Source: Nocardia beijingensis NBRC 16342
GTDB taxonomy: Bacteria > Actinomycetota > Actinomycetes > Mycobacteriales > Mycobacteriaceae
Length of the DNA stretch: 39,279 nucleotides
Direction: 5' to 3'
Assembly: GCF_001612785.1 (NCBI RefSeq)
Contig: NZ_BDBC01000075.1
Location: 1-39,279 of the forward strand
Made by a program: the position numbers and the translations under genes
The notes under the pieces: model-generated
The model's database searches: none
Told to the model about the DNA's origin: nothing
What the model saw: only the letters and a program-made list of their open reading frames with translations
In this document: positions 34,458 through 39,279 of the stretch, piece by piece
How positions within the stretch are numbered: position 1 is the stretch's first letter
How the letters are laid out: every line of letters starts with the position of its first letter

Positions 34458-34795
34458 GCCGATTGCACCGCACCACGATGGGAGCCGTGCAGGCTTCCTG
34501 GCGGGTGGTGGGAAGTCGCATCGAGATCGTGTTCTTCCGCGACGCCTCCGACCCCACGCCCGCCTACCGGCTGCGCAACAACGGCGGCACGGTGCCGATT
34601 CCGCTGGGACAGAATGGTTTCGTCGCCTTCGACGAGCGCGCACTCCCGGATCTGGCGCAGGTCCGCGAATGGTTCCCGCGCCACTTCCGGCTGTGGGACG
34701 CGGTCCGCGCCGAGTTCTGGGATGTTCTGCTGCCCGCCCACGGGGCGCGCACCGCGGACCTTCCCGTCCCGCGACGGCCGGACGAGTCGGCCTGA
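34454..34795 (+). CDS. Hypothetical protein in XRE-linked set
   Basis: A 113-residue protein, probably cytosolic, reading ASWRVVGSRIEIVFFRDASD, AYRLRNNGGTVPIPLGQNGF and VREWFPRHFRLWDAVRAEFW. No known motif was recognised. GTG 34454 overlaps the previous stop (GTGA); an in-frame ATG at 34478 is an alternative. Its context beside the XRE regulator suggests a shared role with the neighbouring hypothetical genes, but no function can be given. Confidence 0.6.
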   Translation: MSRLHRTTMGAVQASWRVVGSRIEIVFFRDASDPTPAYRLRNNGGTVPIPLGQNGFVAFDERALPDLAQVREWFPRHFRLWDAVRAEFWDVLLPAHGARTADLPVPRRPDESA

Positions 34796-34823
34796 TCCAC
34801 TACTACAGGTAGCCGAGAGCTGA

Positions 34824-35462
34824 ATGTCCAAGCGACGAAATCGACCGCGACCCGAGTCGCGCAAGCAGACGAGTCCCACCATCGGATACCCATCCAGGGC
34901 CACGATCGACGCCGTGCTCGCAGCCATGCTGGCCGAGCGCCGAGCGGACGCGGCCGATATGGGCACCGTGCACTTCTGGGGATTCGCCCGCACCGAGAAC
35001 CCCTCCGCGCACGACGCGGCGCACGTGCCGATAACCCTCGATCCCGAGGCCGAACGGTCACCCATCCTGGACTCGGCCGAATGGCTGATCCGTCGATTCA
35101 CCAGCCGCATATGGGGTTTCGGGTTCGCTTACCTGACGGTGGGCGAGCTGTTCACCGACGGCGTCCCCCAGGACGCGATCCAGGCCGCGCGGGCCGGCCG
35201 ACTGAGCGAACGCCCGACGGCCGATCCCGTCTGCGCGGCAACCATATTCGACGCCCGAGCACGCGCCTACACATCGCTGACCTACACCCATCTACCCGAA
35301 CTCGGACCGGCACCCACCTGGGTGAGCGACACCCGCGAGTCCACCGACGCCTGGGTAGCCCTCTTCGACCAGCGGGCCGTCGCGGCACAGGTGTGGGCGG
35401 CGGCCATAACGCTCGATCCGTCCGCGAACCGCGCCGCCATAGCCCGCCTACGGGGGCATTGA
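34824..35462 (+). CDS. Hypothetical protein
   Basis: A 212-residue soluble protein with a basic N-terminus (SKRRNRPRPESRKQ). Distinctive segments are MGTVHFWGFARTENPSAHDA, LDSAEWLIRRFTSRIWGFGF and TWVSDTRESTDAWVALFDQR. It resembles no family I can name. The start ATG follows a weak GAGAG. It lies 28 bases after the previous gene, so it may be cotranscribed. Its stop codon is directly followed by the promoter of the efflux gene; in fact the AT-rich block of that promoter overlaps the stop. Confidence 0.65.
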   Translation: MSKRRNRPRPESRKQTSPTIGYPSRATIDAVLAAMLAERRADAADMGTVHFWGFARTENPSAHDAAHVPITLDPEAERSPILDSAEWLIRRFTSRIWGFGFAYLTVGELFTDGVPQDAIQAARAGRLSERPTADPVCAATIFDARARAYTSLTYTHLPELGPAPTWVSDTRESTDAWVALFDQRAVAAQVWAAAITLDPSANRAAIARLRGH

Positions 35463-35499
35463 AAATCCCGTTGGACTCGTCCGGGTGCGTTGTTATGGT
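35458..35499 (+). promoter_or_regulatory. Promoter of efflux gene with AT-rich WhiB7-like upstream block
   Basis: TTGGAC at 35471-35476 and TATGGT at 35494-35499 are separated by exactly 17 bases, a strong housekeeping promoter. ATTGAAAAT at 35458-35466 lies four bases upstream of the -35, matching the position and character of WhiB7-recognised AT-rich blocks. WhiB7 control is inferred. Confidence 0.65.
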
Positions 35500-35505
35500 G
35501 TGGTC

Positions 35506-35535
35506 GTGAATTCTCCGGAGGCGTCCAGACGATAG
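35506..35535 (+). CDS. Nine-codon leader peptide (MNSPEASRR) upstream of efflux gene
   Basis: GTG at 35506 lies exactly six bases after the -10 hexamer, so it should be the first codon of the transcript (leaderless). The reading is M-N-S-P-E-A-S-R-R then TAG. The last base of TAG is the first base of a perfect 10-bp hairpin. This is the architecture expected for ribosome-mediated attenuation, in which drug-stalled ribosomes alter folding and turn on the downstream gene. Translation is inferred, not proven. Confidence 0.55.
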   Translation: MNSPEASRR

Positions 35536-35560
35536 CCGCCCGGCATCTGCGCCGGGCGGC
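35535..35560 (+). terminator. Perfect 10-bp hairpin, putative attenuator
   Basis: Arms GCCGCCCGGC (35535-35544) and GCCGGGCGGC (35551-35560) with loop atctgc, followed by a T-poor gttgtg. It starts inside the leader-peptide stop codon and lies 156 bases before the efflux start. It is probably a conditional terminator in the leader. Confidence 0.65.
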
Positions 35561-35716
35561 GTTGTGAATGCGCAACCGCTGGTCGAAATGCGGCCCGTGG
35601 GTATTTCGCGACGCCGGACAATGCTGGTTTCTCCGCATCGGGTGACGATTCGCCCGATTCCGCGACCATCTCGGGCGTCTCGACTGCGTGGCGCCCTCTT
35701 CCGGGGAGTTCCTCTT

Positions 35717-36904
35717 ATGCCCATCGTGGTGTTCGTGCTGGCTGTGGCGGTGTTCGCGCAGGGCACGTCCGAATTCATGGTGTCCGGGTTGCTGGCGCCC
35801 ATCGCCGTCGATGTCGGGGTTTCGCTCGGCGCCGCCGGTCTGTTGACCTCGCTGTTCGCGGCGGGCATGGTGCTCGGCGCGCCGGTGCTGGCGATGGCGG
35901 CGGGCAGGTTGCCGGTCCGGCATTCGGTGGCGGCGTTCTTGGCGGTCTTCTGCGCCACTCATGTCGTCGGCGCTCTGACCAGCGATTTCACCGTACTGCT
36001 GATGACCAGGGTCGTCGCGGCCGTCGCCAACGCCGGGTTCCTGGCGATCGCGCTGGCCGCTCTGCCGGGCCTGGTCGGCCCGGCCGCGGTGGGTCGCGCG
36101 ACCTCGGTGGTGGTGTCCGGGGTGACGGTGGCCTGCATCGCGGGCGTGCCGGCCGGGACGCTGCTGGGGCAGCTGTGGGGCTGGCGTGCCGCGTTCGTGG
36201 CCGTCGCGATCGTCAGCGGTGCGGCGGTGATCCCGGTGTGGGCGATGATGCCCGCAGCACTGCGCGCCGGTGATCGCCCCACCACACAACAGCCCTCCCT
36301 CCTGCGGGAGTGGACCGTGCTCGGCGAACGGCCGGTCCGCACCGCCGTCCTTGCCGCCGTACTGGTCAACGCCGCGACGTTCGCGGGATTCACGTTCCTC
36401 GGTTCGATCACCACCGGGGTCGACGAGGCGAGTGACCGTTGGGTTCCGGTCGTGCTCGCCTTGTTCGGCATCGGCTCGTTCGCCGGCGTGACGCTCACCG
36501 GCCGATACAGCGACCGTCATCGAGAGCGGATCGTCACGCTCGGAACGACGGGACTCGTCGCGGTGTGGCTGCTGGCCGCTCTGACCGCGCACACCCTGCC
36601 CGGCGTGGCGGTCATGGCGACCGTGTCCGGGGCGGTCGCGTTCGGCGTGGGATCGACACTGATCACGACGATCGTGCAGGCCGCGTCGCCCGCCGCGCCG
36701 CGGATCGCCGGTGCGGCGGCCACCACGGCGTTCAACATCGGCGCGGTTCTCGGCCCCGCCACCGCCGCGCTCGTCGTCGGCCATACCGGTCGGCCCGCGC
36801 AGGCGTTGTGGTGCGGCGCTGTCTTCGCCTTCGTCGCGGCAACCGTCGTCTGGAGGACCAGGAAACCGGCCGGATCGGAGGCCGTCGCAGCCGCTGTGGA
36901 CTAA
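35717..36904 (+). CDS. Cmx/CmrA-type MFS drug (chloramphenicol) efflux transporter
   Basis: A 395-residue twelve-span DHA1 drug:proton antiporter. The opening VVFVLAVAVFAQGTSEFMVS and GLLAPIAVDVGVSLGAAGLL closely resemble the Cmx/CmrA chloramphenicol exporters of Corynebacterium and Rhodococcus. Further family features are RVVAAVANAGFLAIALAALP, VACIAGVPAGTLLGQLWGWR and AGAAATTAFNIGAVLGPATA. ATG 35717 has GGGGAG about eight bases upstream; the frame is open to 35564 but that is leader RNA. Regulation appears layered: WhiB7-like promoter, leaderless upstream ORF, hairpin. A T-tailed terminator follows. The drug specificity is inferred from similarity only. Confidence 0.85.
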   Translation: MPIVVFVLAVAVFAQGTSEFMVSGLLAPIAVDVGVSLGAAGLLTSLFAAGMVLGAPVLAMAAGRLPVRHSVAAFLAVFCATHVVGALTSDFTVLLMTRVVAAVANAGFLAIALAALPGLVGPAAVGRATSVVVSGVTVACIAGVPAGTLLGQLWGWRAAFVAVAIVSGAAVIPVWAMMPAALRAGDRPTTQQPSLLREWTVLGERPVRTAVLAAVLVNAATFAGFTFLGSITTGVDEASDRWVPVVLALFGIGSFAGVTLTGRYSDRHRERIVTLGTTGLVAVWLLAALTAHTLPGVAVMATVSGAVAFGVGSTLITTIVQAASPAAPRIAGAAATTAFNIGAVLGPATAALVVGHTGRPAQALWCGAVFAFVAATVVWRTRKPAGSEAVAAAVD

Positions 36905-36969
36905 TCCTGGCGAATTACCGCTAATAGACTTGACGAGCGGCGCATCGAGATGTCACTATAAATATGGGA

Positions 36970-36998
36970 AGACACAAGAAATCATGTGTCTATTTTTT
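36970..36998 (+). terminator. Intrinsic terminator of efflux gene
   Basis: Stem AGACACA / TGTGTCT with an eight-base loop, followed by A and six T. A classic T-tailed terminator, rare in such GC-rich DNA, 65 bases after the efflux stop. Confidence 0.85.
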
Positions 36999-37200
36999 GA
37001 TGTTCTCGACATCGGTCTAATTCGGGTGTAACTTAGGACTTCGCGCCGGGTCGCGTGCTGTCCAACTCTCGAAATACGAATTGACTGTGGAAAGCGGCAC
37101 AATCTGCGTGCCGCCCTCCACCCGTTGTTGTCGAGCCACGTTCGGACACTGTCCAGCACGGTGCGCCATGTGAAATACCGACCACAGGACAAGCAGATAC

Positions 37201-37232
37201 CGTGACGCCCACGCGACCGTGTGGGCGTCACG
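37201..37232 (+). promoter_or_regulatory. Perfect 12-bp hairpin in rpoB2 leader
   Basis: Arms CGTGACGCCCAC (37201-37212) and GTGGGCGTCACG (37221-37232) pair perfectly with an eight-base loop. The hairpin ends eight bases before the GAAGGA ribosome site. It may be a protein operator, an attenuator, or an mRNA-stabilising structure. Confidence 0.65.
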
Positions 37233-37252
37233 AGGTGCTGGAAGGACGCATC

Positions 37253-39279
37253 TTGACAGTCTCGAGTCAGACCGACGTCTACACCGCGACGCCCGTCGAT
37301 GCCGGAGTCTCCCGCGCGCCGAAGCGACTCTCGTTCGCGAAGATCCGCGAGCCACTGGAGGTTCCGGGCCTGCTGGAAATCCAGACCGATTCGTTCGAAT
37401 GGTTGATCGGCGCGCCCGCCTGGCGCGAACGGGCGACCGCGCGCGGGGAATCCGGCGCGGGTGGATTGGCGGAGCTGCTCGCGGAAGTCAGCCCGATCGA
37501 GGACTTCGCCGGAACCATGTCGCTGACGCTGTCCGATCCCCGCTTCGAGGAGGTCAAGGCCTCGATCGATGAGTGCAAAGACAAGGACATGACGTATGCG
37601 GCTCCGTTGTTCGTGACGGCGGAGTTCATCAACAACAACACCGGTGAGATCAAGAGCCAGACGGTCTTCATGGGTGATTTCCCGATGATGACCGACAAGG
37701 GCACGTTCATCATCAACGGCACCGAGCGGGTTGTGGTGTCGCAGTTGGTGCGTTCGCCGGGTGTGTATTTCGATCACACGGTCGACAAGGGCACGGAGAA
37801 GGATCTGCACAGTGTGCGGGTCATTCCGTCGCGTGGCGCGTGGCTGGAGTTCGACGTGGACAAGCGCGACACCGTGGGTGTGCGCATCGACCGCAAGCGC
37901 CGCCAGCCGGTCACCGTGCTGCTGAAGGCGCTGGGGTGGACGAGTGAGCAGATCGTAGAGCGGTTCGGCTTCTCGGAAGTGATGATGACCTCCCTGGAGA
38001 AGGACGGCACAGCGGGCACCGATGAGGCGCTGCTCGATATCCATCGCAAGCTGCGTCCGGGTGAGCCGCCGACCAAGGAGTCCGCGCAAAACCTGCTGGA
38101 GAACCTGTTCTTCAAGGAGAAGCGCTACGACCTGGCGCGCGTCGGCCGCTACAAGATCGACAAGAAGCTCGGCATCCGCACCGGCGGCGGCGCACTGGCG
38201 CTCACCGAGGACGACATCGTCACGATCATCGAGTATTTGCTGCGCCTGCACGCGGGCGAGAAGACCATGACCGCCCCCGGTGGCGTCGAGGTCCGGGTCG
38301 AGGTCGACGACATCGACCACTTCGGCAACCGCCGCCTGCGCACCGTCGGCGAACTGATCCAATCCCAGATCCGGCTGGGGCTGTCGCGGATGGAGCGTGT
38401 GGTCCGCGAGCGGATGACCACGCAGGACATCGAGGCGATCACGCCGCAGACGCTGATGAACATCCGCCCTGTCGTCGCGGTGCTCAAGGAGTTCTTCGGA
38501 ACCTCGCAACTGTCGGTGTTCCTGGACGAGCGCAATCCGCTGGCGAGCCTGACCCAGAAACGCCGCCTGTCGGCGCTCGGCCCGGGTGGTCTGTCCCGGG
38601 AGCGCGCCAGCCTGGAAGTGCGCGATGTGCACTACAGCCATTACGGCCGCATGTGCCCGATCGAGACCCCGGAAGGCCCGAACATCGGCCTGATCGGTTA
38701 CATGTCGGTGTACGCGCGGGTCAACCCGTTCGGTTTCATCGAGACCCCGTACCGGAAAGTGGTGGACGGCCGGGTCACCGACGAGATCGACTACCTCACG
38801 GCCGACCAGGAAGACCTGCACGTCGTAGCGCAGGCGAACGAGCCGCTCGACGCCGACGGACGGTTCGTCAACGCGCGCATCCCGGTACGCCGCAAGAACT
38901 CCGAGGTAGAACTCGTCGCTTCCGCCGACATCGACTATATGGATGTCTCGCCGCGTCAGATGGTGTCGGTCGCGACGGCGATGATCCCGTTCCTCGAGCA
39001 CGACGACGCCAACCGTGCCCTCATGGGCGCGAACATGCAGAAGCAGGCCGTTCCTCTGATCCGATCGGAAGCGCCCCTGGTCGGTACGGGTATGGAGTTG
39101 CGCGCGGCGATCGATGCCGGAGATGTGGTCGTCAACGAGAAGGCCGGTGTGGTCGAGGAGGTTTCCGCCGACTACGTGACCGTGATGCACGACGACGGTA
39201 CGCGTAAGAGCTACCGGATGCGGAAGTTCAACCGGTCGAATCAGGGCACGTGCTCGAATCAGCGTCCGATCGTGGACGA
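37253..39279 (+). CDS. rpoB2: RNA polymerase beta subunit paralogue, rifampicin-resistant type (partial, 3' end beyond window)
   Basis: The first ~675 of about 1160 residues of an RNA polymerase beta subunit. The N-terminal lobes are intact: SFAKIREPLEVPGLLEIQTD, the catalytic-core segment GTFIINGTERVVVSQLVRSPG and MCPIETPEGPNIGLIG. In the rifampicin region, numbered as in E. coli, residue 513 is Val not Gln (codon 422), 526 is Gln not His (codon 435), 552 is Tyr not Pro (461) and 574 is Tyr not Ser (483); D516 and S531 are kept. Upstream lies an efflux gene, not rplL, so this is not the housekeeping locus. TTG 37253 has GAAGGA seven bases upstream. GTG 37235, giving MLEGRIL as in some mycobacterial annotations, is an alternative. 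I infer replacement of normal beta under rifamycin stress. Confidence 0.93.
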   Translation, partial: MTVSSQTDVYTATPVDAGVSRAPKRLSFAKIREPLEVPGLLEIQTDSFEWLIGAPAWRERATARGESGAGGLAELLAEVSPIEDFAGTMSLTLSDPRFEEVKASIDECKDKDMTYAAPLFVTAEFINNNTGEIKSQTVFMGDFPMMTDKGTFIINGTERVVVSQLVRSPGVYFDHTVDKGTEKDLHSVRVIPSRGAWLEFDVDKRDTVGVRIDRKRRQPVTVLLKALGWTSEQIVERFGFSEVMMTSLEKDGTAGTDEALLDIHRKLRPGEPPTKESAQNLLENLFFKEKRYDLARVGRYKIDKKLGIRTGGGALALTEDDIVTIIEYLLRLHAGEKTMTAPGGVEVRVEVDDIDHFGNRRLRTVGELIQSQIRLGLSRMERVVRERMTTQDIEAITPQTLMNIRPVVAVLKEFFGTSQLSVFLDERNPLASLTQKRRLSALGPGGLSRERASLEVRDVHYSHYGRMCPIETPEGPNIGLIGYMSVYARVNPFGFIETPYRKVVDGRVTDEIDYLTADQEDLHVVAQANEPLDADGRFVNARIPVRRKNSEVELVASADIDYMDVSPRQMVSVATAMIPFLEHDDANRALMGANMQKQAVPLIRSEAPLVGTGMELRAAIDAGDVVVNEKAGVVEEVSADYVTVMHDDGTRKSYRMRKFNRSNQGTCSNQRPIVD

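Larger units (their letters stand above)
36905..37252 (+). promoter_or_regulatory. Terminator, promoter and long structured leader of rpoB2
   Basis: A 348-bp gap that is AT-rich in its first half. It holds the efflux terminator (36970-36998), a candidate promoter TCGACA (37006-37011), 17 bases, TAACTT (37029-37034), and about 210 nt of leader. The leader contains a possible nine-codon ORF (GTG 37055 to TGA 37084), a 7-bp stem (37094-37114) and a perfect 12-bp hairpin (37201-37232). GAAGGA at 37241-37246 is the rpoB2 ribosome site. Confidence 0.6.

Noticed and set aside
37201..37232. Rifamycin-associated element upstream of rpoB2
   Set aside because: The palindrome does not match the element as I remember it, so I report only an unassigned hairpin.
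37235..37252. GTG 37235 as rpoB2 start
   Set aside because: It would give the MLEGRIL start used in some mycobacterial annotations, but its ribosome site is poor and it abuts the hairpin; TTG 37253 has GAAGGA seven bases upstream. Kept as an alternative.
36956..39190. Minus-strand 744-codon frame opposite rpoB2
   Set aside because: Antisense of an unmistakable RpoB; no recognisable domain.
1..39279. tRNA, rRNA, CRISPR array, insertion sequence or transposase
   Set aside because: None was seen: no cloverleaf-like or CCA-ended segments, no regularly spaced direct repeats, and no DDE or serine recombinase motifs.

Overview
The window is high-GC actinobacterial DNA and most likely comes from a Nocardia chromosome. 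The evidence is a mycobacterial-type RpoB N-terminus, an ESX (type VII secretion) cassette with EspG, PPE-like and DUF3558 proteins, narK-nirBD assimilation genes, XRE/DUF5753 plus DUF397 regulator pairs, and a divergent second rpoB of the rpoB2 type described in Nocardia. I infer the genus from gene content; no search was run.

Layout. 1-1560: a truncated XRE/DUF5753 regulator (minus) divergent from three small plus-strand genes, the third apparently frameshifted. 1833-8776: a VTT/TMEM64 membrane protein, a GT87 mannosyltransferase-like enzyme, two small membrane proteins, a secreted cupin divergent from a TetR regulator, a Tat-exported purple-acid-phosphatase-type enzyme and a TfoX-N protein. 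9138-17901: a large VirB6/TrbL-like membrane protein, an SDR protein divergent from a GlxA-type AraC regulator, a TIR-TM-beta-propeller protein, and an NmrA-like SDR. 18020-24539: a compact minus-strand nitrate/nitrite operon narK-nirB-nirD-hemD/winged-helix-sirB, with a strong candidate GlnR box upstream. 24841-28510: a CynX-type MFS transporter divergent from a GntR/FCD regulator, then a second narK. 28511-28937: tandem hairpins. 28938-31986: an ESX accessory cassette (DUF3558 lipoprotein, PE-like, PPE-like, EspG). 32239-35462: a secreted protein, a DUF397/XRE pair and three hypothetical genes. 35463-39279: a Cmx/CmrA-type drug efflux gene with an elaborate leader, then the 5' two thirds of rpoB2, cut by the window edge.

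How the genes fit together. The nitrate block is functionally coherent: NarK imports nitrate or exports nitrite, NirBD reduces nitrite to ammonium using siroheme, and HemD-like and SirB-like proteins supply siroheme. The right end looks like an antibiotic-response region. The efflux gene has a promoter with an AT-rich block upstream of the -35 (WhiB7-like), a leaderless nine-codon upstream ORF and a perfect 10-bp hairpin touching its stop codon. The adjacent RpoB paralogue carries changes at rifampicin-contact positions (E. coli Q513V, H526Q, S574Y). Several genes in the window share a TANNNT hexamer exactly six bases upstream of GTG/ATG, as expected for leaderless transcripts, and this resolved several start codons.
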